This document shows, in pieces, positions 15,153 through 24,776 of a stretch of 34,305 nucleotides of DNA. Positions within the stretch are counted from its first letter, which is position 1. Each line of letters opens with the position of its first letter. The position numbers were made by a program, and so were the translations under genes. Below the pieces are notes generated by a model. That model did not search any database and had not been told where the DNA came from. It saw only the letters and a program-made list of their open reading frames with translations. Source of the DNA: PALSA-607 sp036510735. Its GTDB lineage: Bacteria; Actinomycetota; Actinomycetes; Acidothermales; Acidothermaceae. The DNA is taken from the NCBI GenBank assembly GCA_036510735.1, contig DATCDK010000222.1, positions 1 through 34,305 of the forward strand, written 5' to 3'.

Positions 15153-16340
15153 ATGAGGTTTCGGGTAGAGCGAGATGTCTTTGCCGAGGCGGTCGCCTGG
15201 GCTGCGCGGAGCTTGCCGGTTCGGCCTCCGGTCCCGGTACTTGCTGGGTTGTTGCTCGAGGTCAGCGACTCCCCGGCTGGGCTAGCGCTGTCGAGCTTTG
15301 ACTACGAGGTTTCCGCCAACGCGCAGATCGACGTCAGTGCCGCTGAGGCTGGTCGCGCTTTGGTTTCCGGCCGGCTGCTGGCGGAGATCAGCCGGAGCCT
15401 GCCCGCGCAGCCGGTCGACGTGTCGGTCGAAGGCACTCGAGTGGTCGTCTCCTGTGGCAGCGCCCGCTTCACCATGCCGACGTTGCCGGTCGACGACTAC
15501 CCCGCGTTGCCGGAGATGCCCACCACCGCGGGCACGATCGGAGCGGACGTCTTCGCAGCGGCCGTTTCGCAGGTGGCCATCGCGGCCGGCCGTGACGACA
15601 CCCTGCCGGTGCTGACCGGCGTCCGCATTGAGATCGAGGACGACCGGGTCACCCTGGCCGCGACTGATCGCTATCGCCTGGCGGTTCGCGAGCTGCGTTG
15701 GCAGCCCGAGCGCGCTGGACTGTCGATCGTCGCCTTGGTGCCGGCCCGCACGCTCGCCGATACCGCGAAGGCGCTCGTCGGTGGCGCCCAGGTCACGGTG
15801 TCGCTGTCGACAGGCGGATCGGGCGAGGGTCTGATCGGTTTCTCTGGCCGCGGCGCCGCAGTCCAAACGGGCCAACGGCAAACTGGCGAGCGACGGACGA
15901 CGACCCGACTGCTCGATGGTGAATACGTGAAGTACCGGTCGTTGTTGCCTGACGACTCGGCCGCGCACGCGCTCCTCGAGACGGCGAGCTTCGTCGAGGC
16001 GGTGAAGCGGGTGTCATTGGTGGCACCGCGTAATACGCCGGTGCGGCTGACGTTCACCGATGAGCAGGTCACCCTTGAAGCCGGTACGACCGACGATGCG
16101 CAAGCATTGGAGTCACTCGACGCGAAGTTCGTCAGTCGCGACGGGTCGACCGAAGAGTTCTCGATCGCGTTCAATCCGACCTACCTCCTCGACGGCCTCG
16201 GCGCAGTCGAAGGCGAGACCACTCGGATCGACTTCACGTCGCCGACCAAGCCCGCCGTTCTTCGTGGCAGCAAGGAAGCCGACGCTTCTTCGGGCGACGA
16301 CTATCGGTACCTGCTGATGCCGGTCCGACTGTCCGGCTGA
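15153..16340 (+). CDS. dnaN: DNA polymerase III sliding clamp, beta subunit
   Basis: The 395-residue protein has the three-fold clamp repeat; the family signatures include MRFRVERDVFAEAVAWAARSLP at the start, LTGVRIEIEDDRVTLAATDRYRLAV in domain II and a C-terminal YLLMPVRLSG. I chose ATG at 15153 over the GTG four codons upstream, since MRF is the conserved N-terminus and GGGGGG precedes it. It tethers polymerase to DNA and recruits partner proteins. It is followed by gnd and recF, a common actinobacterial order. Confidence 0.97.
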   Translation: MRFRVERDVFAEAVAWAARSLPVRPPVPVLAGLLLEVSDSPAGLALSSFDYEVSANAQIDVSAAEAGRALVSGRLLAEISRSLPAQPVDVSVEGTRVVVSCGSARFTMPTLPVDDYPALPEMPTTAGTIGADVFAAAVSQVAIAAGRDDTLPVLTGVRIEIEDDRVTLAATDRYRLAVRELRWQPERAGLSIVALVPARTLADTAKALVGGAQVTVSLSTGGSGEGLIGFSGRGAAVQTGQRQTGERRTTTRLLDGEYVKYRSLLPDDSAAHALLETASFVEAVKRVSLVAPRNTPVRLTFTDEQVTLEAGTTDDAQALESLDAKFVSRDGSTEEFSIAFNPTYLLDGLGAVEGETTRIDFTSPTKPAVLRGSKEADASSGDDYRYLLMPVRLSG

Positions 16341-16418
16341 CTGCACCCGCGCGTAAGTTCAATGCACGGATGTCAGCTCAGTAGACGGACATCAGCACCA
16401 GGACGCGGAGGTTTTCGC

Positions 16419-17330
16419 ATGGCAGCAACCGGCTTCGAGATCGGTCTGATCGGTCTCGGCAAGATGGGCGGGTTCATGCGCGAGCGCATGCGCCAGGGCG
16501 GCATCACGGTCGTCGGATACGACCGCAATCAAGAGATCAGCGACGCCAAGTCCCTTGAGGATCTGGTCTCGAAGTTGAGCGCTCCGCGCAAGGTGTGGGT
16601 CATGGTGCCCGCCGGTGAGGCAACGCGGCAAACCATCGAACAGCTCGGCGGTCTTCTCGAGGCGGGCGACGTCGTGATTGACGGCGGCAACTCGAAGTAC
16701 ACCGACGACAAGGTGCACGCGGCGAAGTTGGACGAGAACGGAATCGGCTTCGTCGATGCCGGTGTATCCGGCGGCGTGTGGGGCCTGAAGAACGGATACG
16801 CGCTCATGGTCGGCGGCGACGACGCCCATGTTTCCCTTGTACAGCCGGCATTTGACACGCTGAAGCCGGCCGGTGAGTTCGGGTTCGTGCACGCCGGCGG
16901 TGTGGGCGCCGGCCACTTCGCGAAGATGGTTCACAACGGCATCGAGTACGGAATGATGCAGGCCTACGCCGAGGGTTACGAACTGCTCGCCGCAGTTGAC
17001 GAGGTCAATGACGTGCCCGCGATATTCAAGAGCTGGCGCGAAGGCACGGTCATTCGTTCCTGGTTGCTCGACCTTCTCGACAATGCGCTGTCAGCTGATC
17101 CCGGCCTGGAGAAGGTCAAGGGCTACGCAGAAGATTCCGGTGAGGGCCGCTGGACAGTTGAAGCGGCGATTGACCATGCAGTTCCACTGCCGGTCATCAC
17201 CGCGTCGTTGTTCGCAAGGTTCGCGTCGCGTCAAGAAGAGTCGCCAGCAATGAAAGTCGTCGCCTCGCTGCGCAACCAGTTCGGTGGTCACGCGATCCTC
17301 CCGGAGACGGCCGCGGGTTCCGGCAGCTGA
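16419..17330 (+). CDS. gnd: 6-phosphogluconate dehydrogenase, decarboxylating, short form
   Basis: A 303-residue enzyme of the short (about 300-residue) 6PGDH class found between dnaN and recF in many actinomycetes. It converts 6-phosphogluconate to ribulose 5-phosphate. The dinucleotide motif GLGKMG is at 12-17, the substrate motif GVSGGVWGLKNGYALMVGG lies near residues 121-139, and the catalytic lysine sits in HFAKMVHNGIEYG. The ATG at 16419 follows GGAGG (16407-16411) at seven bases. Cofactor preference is not decidable from reading alone. The stop is three bases before recF. Confidence 0.94.
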   Translation: MAATGFEIGLIGLGKMGGFMRERMRQGGITVVGYDRNQEISDAKSLEDLVSKLSAPRKVWVMVPAGEATRQTIEQLGGLLEAGDVVIDGGNSKYTDDKVHAAKLDENGIGFVDAGVSGGVWGLKNGYALMVGGDDAHVSLVQPAFDTLKPAGEFGFVHAGGVGAGHFAKMVHNGIEYGMMQAYAEGYELLAAVDEVNDVPAIFKSWREGTVIRSWLLDLLDNALSADPGLEKVKGYAEDSGEGRWTVEAAIDHAVPLPVITASLFARFASRQEESPAMKVVASLRNQFGGHAILPETAAGSGS

Positions 17331-17333
17331 GTC

Positions 17334-18470
17334 GTGCACCTTGCGCATCTCTCACTGGTCGACTTCCGGTCGTACGCCTCGGTAGAGCTGCCACTTGAGG
17401 CCGGCGTTACCGCACTCGTTGGTCGCAACGGTCAGGGCAAGACGAACCTCGTCGAGGCGGTCGGGTATCTGGCCACACAGGGCAGTCACCGAGTCGCCGG
17501 CGATGCGCCGCTGGTTCGTAGCGGCGCAACGCGTGCGGTTGTTCGCGGCCAGGTCGTGCGCGACGGGCGGTCGTTACTCATCGAGCTGGAAATCAATCCA
17601 GGCAAGGCAAATCGGGCCCGAGTCAATCGCGCCGCGGTGCCACGGCCCCGTGATGCACTGGGGATACTTCGCACGGTCGTATTCGCGCCCGAAGACCTCG
17701 CCCTCGTCAAGGGAGATCCGTCGGATCGCCGGCACTTTCTTGACGACTTGCTCGTGGCACGGACGCCGCGCCTGGCCGGCGTCCGGGCTGACTATGACCG
17801 TGTACTCAAGCAGCGCAACGCGCTCTTGAAGACAGCCGGCCTTTCGCGCCGTACGGGTGGACCCGATCTGCGCACGCTCGACGTCTGGGACACCCATCTC
17901 TCGAACGCCGGCGGCGAACTCCTCGCTGCGCGGCTCGGGCTCGTCGAGGAGTTGCGTCCGCTGGTCGAGAAGGCGTACGCGACGGTCGCGATGGGCGACG
18001 GTCGCTCGGTGCCCGTGGGGGTGGAGTACCAGAGCTCGCTTGGCGCCGAGATTGAGTTGGTCCCCGACGCGGCGGTGCTGGCCACTGCGCTCGGAGCGGC
18101 ACTGGCCGGCGTCCGGTCTGAAGAACTCGATCGTGGCATCACGCTTGTCGGTCCGCACCGCGACGAGCTGGTCCTGAAGCTGGCCGACCTACCGGCCCGC
18201 GGTTATGCCAGTCATGGGGAGTCGTGGTCGCTGGCACTCGCCCTGCGCTTGGGTTCCTACGACCTGCTTTGTGCGGACGGCGGTGAGCCGGTGTTGATTC
18301 TCGACGACGTGTTCGCCGAGCTCGATGTCGATCGCCGCGACCGGCTCGCGGAATTCGTCGCGCCAGCGGAGCAGGTTTTGGTGACCGCGGCCGTGCCGGC
18401 CGACGTCCCGGAGATATTGGCCGGTGGCCGGGTCGATGTGCTGAACGGGGAGGTGCGACGTGTCCGTTGA
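17334..18470 (+). CDS. recF: DNA replication and repair protein RecF
   Basis: A 378-residue SMC-like ATPase that helps load RecA at gaps. Walker A GRNGQGKTN is at 30-38, HRVAGDAPLVRSGA follows, and the C-terminal signature and Walker B region reads SLALALRLGS ... LILDDVFAELD. The N-terminus places FRSY (11-14) as in RecF proteins. The GTG start lies three bases after the gnd stop with no independent Shine-Dalgarno in the spacer, so translation is likely coupled. The 3' end overlaps the next gene by 11 bases. Confidence 0.96.
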   Translation: MHLAHLSLVDFRSYASVELPLEAGVTALVGRNGQGKTNLVEAVGYLATQGSHRVAGDAPLVRSGATRAVVRGQVVRDGRSLLIELEINPGKANRARVNRAAVPRPRDALGILRTVVFAPEDLALVKGDPSDRRHFLDDLLVARTPRLAGVRADYDRVLKQRNALLKTAGLSRRTGGPDLRTLDVWDTHLSNAGGELLAARLGLVEELRPLVEKAYATVAMGDGRSVPVGVEYQSSLGAEIELVPDAAVLATALGAALAGVRSEELDRGITLVGPHRDELVLKLADLPARGYASHGESWSLALALRLGSYDLLCADGGEPVLILDDVFAELDVDRRDRLAEFVAPAEQVLVTAAVPADVPEILAGGRVDVLNGEVRRVR

Positions 18471-19041
18471 CGAGTTTCCCGAGGATTCGGAGCACACCGA
18501 CCCCGCCGTCGATCTCGCGGACACAGTGGACGACGAGTCGGCCGTCATGAGGCCGCTTTCCGGCATCGACCTGGCGCGCGCTGCGTTGGCACGTTCTCGC
18601 CAAGAGGCACGCGCGCGCGGCAGCGCTGTGCCGGCGAAGCGAAACAAGGGCGCTCGTGCTGCCGTGGCAAGCGCGCGGCGCGACGCTGGCGACCCGGAGT
18701 TGCTGGGCGAGACCTTGTCGCGGTTACTCGTCGAGCGCGGGTGGGACGTGCCGGCCGCGGTCGCCGGGGTCACTGAGCGGTGGGCCGAGATAGCCGGCGC
18801 CGAGCTGGCCGACCACTGCCGGCCCGAGAGATTCGATGCGGGCGTGCTGAACCTCGTCGCCGAGTCGACGGCGTGGGCCACCCAGGTCAGGATGCTGGTG
18901 CCACGACTCCACCAGCGGATCGACGACGTGATCGGCGGCGGGGTCGTGACCAGGATTGAGGTGCGCGGTCCGAGCGGCCCCGATTGGCGGCGCGGAGCGC
19001 TGCGGGTTCGCGGTCCTGGCCCGCGCGACACCTACGGCTGA
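18460..19041 (+). CDS. dciA: DciA-family (DUF721) helicase-loading protein
   Basis: A 193-residue protein in the recF-gyrB interval, as in M. tuberculosis Rv0004. About 80 charged, probably disordered N-terminal residues come before the DUF721 domain (about 82-175), recognised by the pattern LLVERGWDVPAAVAGVTERW, EIAGAELADHCRPERF and LNLVAESTAWATQV. DciA replaces DnaC/DnaI as partner of the replicative helicase DnaB in most bacteria. GTG at 18460 has GGGGAGG upstream and overlaps recF by 11 bases. Confidence 0.92.
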   Translation: MSVDEFPEDSEHTDPAVDLADTVDDESAVMRPLSGIDLARAALARSRQEARARGSAVPAKRNKGARAAVASARRDAGDPELLGETLSRLLVERGWDVPAAVAGVTERWAEIAGAELADHCRPERFDAGVLNLVAESTAWATQVRMLVPRLHQRIDDVIGGGVVTRIEVRGPSGPDWRRGALRVRGPGPRDTYG

Positions 19042-19064
19042 CCGCGTCTTGGCGCTGTCGGAGT

Positions 19065-19082
19065 AAGGGTCGAAAGACCCTT
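19065..19082 (+). terminator. GAAA-tetraloop hairpin after dciA
   Basis: AAGGGTC (19065-19071), loop GAAA, GACCCTT (19076-19082): a perfect 7-bp stem closed by a stable GNRA loop, 23 bases after the dciA stop. It is followed by CGGGG rather than a T-run. It probably ends or attenuates the dnaN-dciA transcript. A weaker CCC-TTCG-GGG hairpin overlaps its 3' arm. Confidence 0.6.
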
Positions 19083-19182
19083 CGGGGAGCCCAGTCAGGT
19101 ACGGGGATCCACAGGCATGGGAGTTCGCGTCACTGAGTCACAGCTAGACCCCCGCAGAGGCCGTTTCTGTGCTCAGATCGAC

Positions 19183-19188
19183 TACAAT
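19183..19188 (+). promoter_or_regulatory. Possible -10 element of the gyrB promoter
   Basis: TACAAT is a near-perfect -10 hexamer about 87 bases before the gyrB start codon. I see no convincing -35 at the right distance, so the promoter is tentative. The 19042-19274 spacer otherwise contains only the hairpin described separately and the gyrB AGGAGG. Confidence 0.45.
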
Positions 19189-19274
19189 GAACAGCACTCC
19201 CCGAACCGCAGCGGCCCTGCAGCGGTTCTGTACGCAAGCACGCTGGTGGGGAGCGGCAGGAGGCAACCGCACTC

Positions 19275-21335
19275 GTGACTCAAGAGGCAGTCATCCCAGA
19301 AGATCTTGACCCTGCCGAGACTGTCGAGCCTGCATCGTCTCTCGAGCCCGCATCTGCTGAGCCTACGGAGTACAACGCCGGCTCGATCACCGTGCTCGAA
19401 GGTCTCGAAGCGGTCCGCAAGCGACCCGGCATGTACATCGGCTCGACCGGCGAGCGCGGCCTGCACCACCTGGTCTATGAGGTGGTCGACAACTCCGTCG
19501 ACGAGGCGCTGGCCGGCTACTGCGACACGATCGACATCGTGCTCCAAGCGGACGGCGGGGTGCGGGTGTCCGATAACGGCCGCGGGATCCCGGTCGGTGA
19601 GGTCGCCAGTGAAAAGAAGCCGGCCGTCGAAGTCGTCCTCACCGTCTTGCACGCCGGCGGCAAGTTCGGCGGTGGCGGCTACAAGGTGTCCGGTGGCCTG
19701 CACGGCGTTGGGGTCTCCGTGGTCAACGCGCTGTCGTCGAAGCTCGATGTCGAGGTCAAAACCGAGGGTTACGTCTGGTCGCAGAGCTACCTGATCGGCG
19801 TCCCGACTGGGCCTCTCGTCCGCGGTGAAGAGACGTCCGAGACGGGCACCACCATCACGTTTTGGGCCAACGCCGACATCTTCGAGACGACCGACTACAG
19901 CTTCGAGACCCTCTCCAACCGATTCCGCGAGATGGCGTTCCTGAACAAGGGGCTGACGTTGCGACTTCGCGACGAACGGCCGGGCGAGCACACCGAGGGC
20001 GACGAGGACGACATCGCGACGGCGAGTGTCGACGTCGATCCGGCAGAGGTGACCTATCGCTACGACGGCGGGTTGGTCGACTACGTCGAGCACCTGAACG
20101 CGTCGAAGGAGCCTGCGCACCGCAGCATCATCGCGTTCGAATCCAGCGAAGCGAATGCGATGACCCTCGAGCTGGCGATGCAGTGGAACACCAGCTACAC
20201 CGAGTCGGTGCACACCTTTGCGAACACGATCAACACGCATGAAGGCGGCACGCACGAAGAGGGATTTCGCGCGGCGCTCACGACGCTGGTCAACAAGTTC
20301 GGCGAAGACTGGGGCCTGATCAAGAAGAAGGAAGATCGGCTTTCCGGCGAAGACGTCCGCGAGGGTCTTACCTGCATCGTGTCGGTGAAGCTCACCGACC
20401 CGCAGTTCGAGGGTCAGACGAAGACCAAGCTCGGCAACACCGAGGTCAAGGGCTTCGTGCAGACCACCTGCAACGACAAGCTCGGTGAGTGGTTCGAGAA
20501 GAACCCGACCGAAGGCAAGGAGATTGTCCGCAAGGGCATCCAGGCAGCGAGCGCGCGTGTGGCCGCACGTAAGGCGCGAGACCTTGCGCGCAATCGCAAG
20601 GGCCTACTCGGCGGCGGCGGGTTGCCCGGCAAATTGATCGACTGCCAGTCGTCGCACCCCGAAGAGTGCGAGGTCTTCATTGTCGAGGGTGACTCCGCCG
20701 GCGGTTCTGCTCGTCAGGGGCGTGACCCGCGCACCCAGGCGATCCTGCCGATTCGCGGAAAGATTCTCAACGTCGAGCGGGCGCGCATCGACCGCGTGCT
20801 GCAGAACACCGAAGTCCAAGCGGTCATCTCAGCGCTTGGCACCGGCGTGCACGATGAGTTCGACATCGACAAGCTTCGCTACCACAAGATCGTGGTCATG
20901 GCCGACGCTGATGTCGACGGCCAGCACATCCGCACGCTGCTACTAACGCTGCTGTTCCGCTACATGAAGCCACTCGTCGAGGCCGGTCACATCTATCTCG
21001 CGAACCCTCCGTTGTACCGGTTGAAGTGGACCAACGGCGCGCCGGAATACGCCTACACCGAACGTGAACGCGAGGGGCTGGTTGCGGCCGGTCTCGAAGC
21101 GGGTCGCAAGTTGCCGAAGGACGGCATTCAGCGTTACAAGGGCCTCGGTGAAATGAACGCCGAGGAACTGTGGACCACCACGATGGACCCCAACCAGCGC
21201 GTGCTTTTGCAAGTCAGCATCGATGACGCGCTAAGGGCCGACGAGATCTTTTCGGTGCTCATGGGCGAGGACGTCGAGCAGCGCCGGTCGTTCATTCAGC
21301 GCAACGCGAAAGACGTCCGCTTCCTTGATATCTAG
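19275..21335 (+). CDS. gyrB: DNA gyrase subunit B
   Basis: The ATPase subunit of gyrase, 686 residues. The GHKL ATP-binding region has EVVDNSVDEA, DNGRGIPV and GGLHGVGVSVVNALS. The TOPRIM domain has EGDSAGGSARQGRD and, further on, DADVDGQHIRTLLL for metal binding. The C-terminus YKGLGEMNAEELWTTTMDP contacts GyrA. The first 35 residues are an acidic, poorly conserved lead-in. GTG at 19275 follows AGGAGG (19258-19263) at 11 bases, somewhat long. gyrA follows after 61 bases. Confidence 0.98.
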   Translation: MTQEAVIPEDLDPAETVEPASSLEPASAEPTEYNAGSITVLEGLEAVRKRPGMYIGSTGERGLHHLVYEVVDNSVDEALAGYCDTIDIVLQADGGVRVSDNGRGIPVGEVASEKKPAVEVVLTVLHAGGKFGGGGYKVSGGLHGVGVSVVNALSSKLDVEVKTEGYVWSQSYLIGVPTGPLVRGEETSETGTTITFWANADIFETTDYSFETLSNRFREMAFLNKGLTLRLRDERPGEHTEGDEDDIATASVDVDPAEVTYRYDGGLVDYVEHLNASKEPAHRSIIAFESSEANAMTLELAMQWNTSYTESVHTFANTINTHEGGTHEEGFRAALTTLVNKFGEDWGLIKKKEDRLSGEDVREGLTCIVSVKLTDPQFEGQTKTKLGNTEVKGFVQTTCNDKLGEWFEKNPTEGKEIVRKGIQAASARVAARKARDLARNRKGLLGGGGLPGKLIDCQSSHPEECEVFIVEGDSAGGSARQGRDPRTQAILPIRGKILNVERARIDRVLQNTEVQAVISALGTGVHDEFDIDKLRYHKIVVMADADVDGQHIRTLLLTLLFRYMKPLVEAGHIYLANPPLYRLKWTNGAPEYAYTEREREGLVAAGLEAGRKLPKDGIQRYKGLGEMNAEELWTTTMDPNQRVLLQVSIDDALRADEIFSVLMGEDVEQRRSFIQRNAKDVRFLDI

Positions 21336-21396
21336 TTCTGTATCCCTACCTGCCAACGCTTTTCTGCTCTCGCCTTCGTGAGCCTGTGAGGACACC

Positions 21397-24057
21397 ATGA
21401 GCCAGGACACCACCCTGCCACCGCCGCCCAACCACGGCCGGATCGAGCCGGTCGACCTTCAGGGCGAGATGCAGCGCAGTTACCTCGATTACGCGATGAG
21501 CGTCATCGTCGGACGCGCGCTTCCCGACGTCCGCGATGGATTGAAGCCCGTGCATCGTCGCGTGCTCTACGCGATGTACGACGGTGGCTACCGGCCAGAT
21601 CGTGGGTTTAACAAGTGCTCGCGTGTCGTCGGTGACGTCATGGGTCAGTACCACCCCCACGGCGACTCGTCGATCTATGACGCACTCGTTCGGCTTGCGC
21701 AGCCGTGGTCACTGCGCTACCCGCTTGTCGATGGGCAGGGCAACTTCGGCTCACCCGGAAACGACCCGCCGGCCGCGATGCGTTACACCGAATGCCGCAT
21801 GGCGCAACTCGCGATGCGCATGGTCGACGACATCGACGAAGAGACCGTCGACTTCACCGCGAACTACGACGGTAAGACGATGGAGCCGCTGCTGCTGCCG
21901 GCGCGATTCCCGAACCTGTTGGTGAACGGTTCGGCGGGCATCGCGGTTGGCATGGCGACCAACATTCCGCCGCACAACCTGCGCGAGGTGGCTGCGGGTG
22001 CGCAGTGGGCACTCGAGCACCCGGGGTCGAGTCGCGAAGAACTTCTCGAGGCTTTGATCGAGCGCATCTCAGGTCCTGACTTCCCGACCGGTGCATTGAT
22101 TGTCGGGCGCCGTGGTATCGAAGAGGCGTACCGCACCGGCCGCGGCTCGATCACGATGCGCGCCGTTATCGACGTCGAAGAAGACAACCGCGGTCGGCAG
22201 TTGCTGGTCATCACACAGCTCCCCTACCAGGTCAACCCCGACAACCTGGCGTTGCGTATTGCCGAACTGGTGAACGAAGGAAAGCTCGCCGGCATCGCCG
22301 ACATCCGCGACGACTCGTCGTCTCGCACCGGGCAGCGTCTTGTCATCGTGTTGAAGCGCGACGCCGTTGCGAAGGTCGTGCTGAACAACCTCTACAAGCA
22401 CACGCAACTGCAAGACACCTTCGGTTGCAACATGGTTGCGCTTGTTGACGGTGTGCCCCGCACACTCAGCCTCGACGGGTTCATTCGGCACTGGGTCGCA
22501 CACCAGATCGAAGTCATCGTTCGGCGCACCCGATTCCGGTTGCGGAAGGCCGAAGAGCGCGCGCACATTCTGCGCGGTCTCGCCAAGGCTCTCGACCAAC
22601 TCGACGCAGTCATCGCGTTGATTCGCAGTTCGTCGTCCGCCGAAGCGGCCCGCGTTGCATTGATGGAGCTGCTCGATGTCGACGAGGTGCAGGCCACCGC
22701 GATCCTCGACATGCAGCTGCGCAAGCTTGCTGCACTCGAGCGGCAGAGCATCATCGACGACCTCGCAAAGTTCGAGGCCGAGATTGCCGAGCTCAACGCG
22801 ATTCTCGAAAGTGAGCCGAGGCAGCGGTCGATCGTCAGCGAAGAACTCAGGGCGATCGTCGAGAAGCATGGCGATGAACGGCGCTCGCGCATCATCGCCG
22901 CCGAGGGCGAAGTCTCGATGGAAGACCTCATCGCCCAAGAGGACGTCGTCGTCACCATCAGCAACGGCGGCTATGCCAAGCGCACCAAAACCGACCTCTA
23001 CCGCGCTCAACGCCGCGGCGGCAAAGGAATCATCGGCGCGCAGCTGCGGCAAGACGACGTGGTCGAGCACTTCTTCGTGACCACGACCCATCATTGGTTG
23101 CTGTTCTTCACCGACAGGGGCCGCGTCTATCGCGCGAAGGCGTACGAGCTGCCAGAAGCTGCACGCAGCGCCCGCGGCCAACATGTTGCGAACCTGCTGG
23201 CCTTCCAGCCCGACGAGACGATCGCGCAGGTGCTCGCGCTTCGCGACTACGAGGTGGCTCCCTATCTCGTGCTTGCGACTCGTGACGGGCTCGTGAAGAA
23301 GACCGCGTTGGGTGAGTTCGACTCGAACCGATCCGGCGGTGTGATCGCCATCAACTTGCGTGAAGACGATGCAGTGATCGCTGCTCGCCTGGTGTCGGCC
23401 GATGACGACTTGCTGCTGATCAGCCGCAAGGGTCAGTCGATCCGGTTCCACGCCGACGATGAGGCACTGCGCCCGATGGGCCGTGCGACGAGCGGCGTGA
23501 TCGGTATGCGGTTCCGGCAAGGCGACGAGCTGCTCGCGATGATGGTCGCCCAGCCCGACGCGTTCGTGTTCACCGCGACTGACGGCGGGTTTGCGAAGCG
23601 GACGCCGATCGATGAGTACCCCGTGCAGGGCCGCGGCGGGCAGGGTGTCCTGACCGCTCGGCTGACCGACGACCGCGGAGGTCTCGTCGGTGCCTTGATG
23701 GTTGGCACTGGCGACGAGATCTTTGCGATTACGTCCGGCGGCGGTGTGATCCGTACGCGGTCTGACGAGGTACGGCCGACCTCCCGTGCCACGATGGGCG
23801 TGCGGCTGATCAACCTTGCCGACGGCGACGCAGTCGTAGGCATCAGCCGCAACGCGGAAGCGTCGTCGGAAGTGGCTGATGACGCCGACGGTCCTGAGAT
23901 CGATGGGGTTGCCGGCGACGGTGACGACGTCGAGATCGACGCGAATGAGATTTCTGCGGAGTCAGGTGGGCAGAATGGGGTCGATGACGAGCCACTGGCG
24001 GATGCTGGTCCGACCGCTGATGAGGCGCCCGACGCCGATCCGACCGATTCGCAATAG
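21397..24057 (+). CDS. gyrA: DNA gyrase subunit A
   Basis: The 886-residue DNA-cutting and wrapping subunit. The catalytic tyrosine is Y130 in AAMRYTE. The quinolone-resistance-determining region reads HPHGDSSIYD, with Ser91 and Asp95 at the positions of E. coli S83 and D87, i.e. the common susceptible-type residues. The GyrA box QRRGGKG starts the beta-pinwheel C-terminal domain. The last about 60 residues are a strongly acidic tail, longer than needed for the pinwheel. ATG follows GAGGA at a short distance. It forms an operon with gyrB and probably with the DUF3566 gene. Confidence 0.98.
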   Translation: MSQDTTLPPPPNHGRIEPVDLQGEMQRSYLDYAMSVIVGRALPDVRDGLKPVHRRVLYAMYDGGYRPDRGFNKCSRVVGDVMGQYHPHGDSSIYDALVRLAQPWSLRYPLVDGQGNFGSPGNDPPAAMRYTECRMAQLAMRMVDDIDEETVDFTANYDGKTMEPLLLPARFPNLLVNGSAGIAVGMATNIPPHNLREVAAGAQWALEHPGSSREELLEALIERISGPDFPTGALIVGRRGIEEAYRTGRGSITMRAVIDVEEDNRGRQLLVITQLPYQVNPDNLALRIAELVNEGKLAGIADIRDDSSSRTGQRLVIVLKRDAVAKVVLNNLYKHTQLQDTFGCNMVALVDGVPRTLSLDGFIRHWVAHQIEVIVRRTRFRLRKAEERAHILRGLAKALDQLDAVIALIRSSSSAEAARVALMELLDVDEVQATAILDMQLRKLAALERQSIIDDLAKFEAEIAELNAILESEPRQRSIVSEELRAIVEKHGDERRSRIIAAEGEVSMEDLIAQEDVVVTISNGGYAKRTKTDLYRAQRRGGKGIIGAQLRQDDVVEHFFVTTTHHWLLFFTDRGRVYRAKAYELPEAARSARGQHVANLLAFQPDETIAQVLALRDYEVAPYLVLATRDGLVKKTALGEFDSNRSGGVIAINLREDDAVIAARLVSADDDLLLISRKGQSIRFHADDEALRPMGRATSGVIGMRFRQGDELLAMMVAQPDAFVFTATDGGFAKRTPIDEYPVQGRGGQGVLTARLTDDRGGLVGALMVGTGDEIFAITSGGGVIRTRSDEVRPTSRATMGVRLINLADGDAVVGISRNAEASSEVADDADGPEIDGVAGDGDDVEIDANEISAESGGQNGVDDEPLADAGPTADEAPDADPTDSQ

Positions 24058-24065
24058 GGAGAGCC

Positions 24066-24749
24066 GTGACTGACGGAGACCTGGGCGGTCGACCGGCGCG
24101 TAGCCCGTACGCCCGGCCGCCGGTCGACTCACCGACCGAATCCCACGCCGCCCTGATCGAGTCGGAGCCCGAAGAGTCTCCCGTCGCCCCACCCGAACCT
24201 GCCCCTGAGTTCAGCACCACGACGTCCGGCCCGCGAAGCGTTGCGACCGGGTGGCCGACCGATCCTGCCGCCGCTCGCGACGGCGGGGTGGCGGTGACCG
24301 GTACTGCCATCCCGGTCGCGGCGGCTGTTGGCGGTGACGCTTCCGCCGTCCGGCCTCGACCCGTACAGGTGGCGACCGCCCGCCGCGGGCCGCGCAAGGC
24401 CCGGTTGGTGATCAAGCACATCGACCCGTGGACCGTCATGAAGCTGAGCTTCGTCGTGTCGGTCGTCATGCTGGCGGTCTGCGTCGTTGCCGTGGCGATC
24501 GTCTATGGCGTGCTCGGCAAGATGGGCGTCTGGACCCAGATCAACACCCTGGTCAACGAGGTGTCACCGACGACGACGAGTAGCGCACTGCATAGCCCGG
24601 TGAGCGCCGGCCGGGTCGTCGGGGTGGCCGCGGTCATCGGCGCGATCAACGTTGTGCTGCTGACGGCCCTTTCGACGCTCGGTGCCGCGATCTACAACTT
24701 GATCTCCGACCTGGTCGGTGGGATCGAGGTCACGCTCACCGATCCCTGA
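24066..24749 (+). CDS. DUF3566-family transmembrane protein
   Basis: The 227-residue protein occupies the place of Rv0007, directly downstream of gyrA. About 110 Pro/Ala-rich, probably unstructured residues come first. The conserved DUF3566 domain starts at KARLVIKHIDPWTVMKLSF. It has two membrane helices, about residues 122-143 and 178-205, and ends shortly after IEVTLTDP. Both termini are probably cytoplasmic. The GTG start lies nine bases after the gyrA stop with GGGAGAG before it. Its molecular function is not established. Confidence 0.9.
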   Translation: MTDGDLGGRPARSPYARPPVDSPTESHAALIESEPEESPVAPPEPAPEFSTTTSGPRSVATGWPTDPAAARDGGVAVTGTAIPVAAAVGGDASAVRPRPVQVATARRGPRKARLVIKHIDPWTVMKLSFVVSVVMLAVCVVAVAIVYGVLGKMGVWTQINTLVNEVSPTTTSSALHSPVSAGRVVGVAAVIGAINVVLLTALSTLGAAIYNLISDLVGGIEVTLTDP

Positions 24750-24776
24750 ACTGCTCCGGATGGGTCGCGCCGCAGG

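Noticed and set aside
21664..21690. Quinolone-resistance mutation in gyrA
   Set aside because: Ser91 and Asp95 are the common susceptible-type residues; I see no resistance substitution there.
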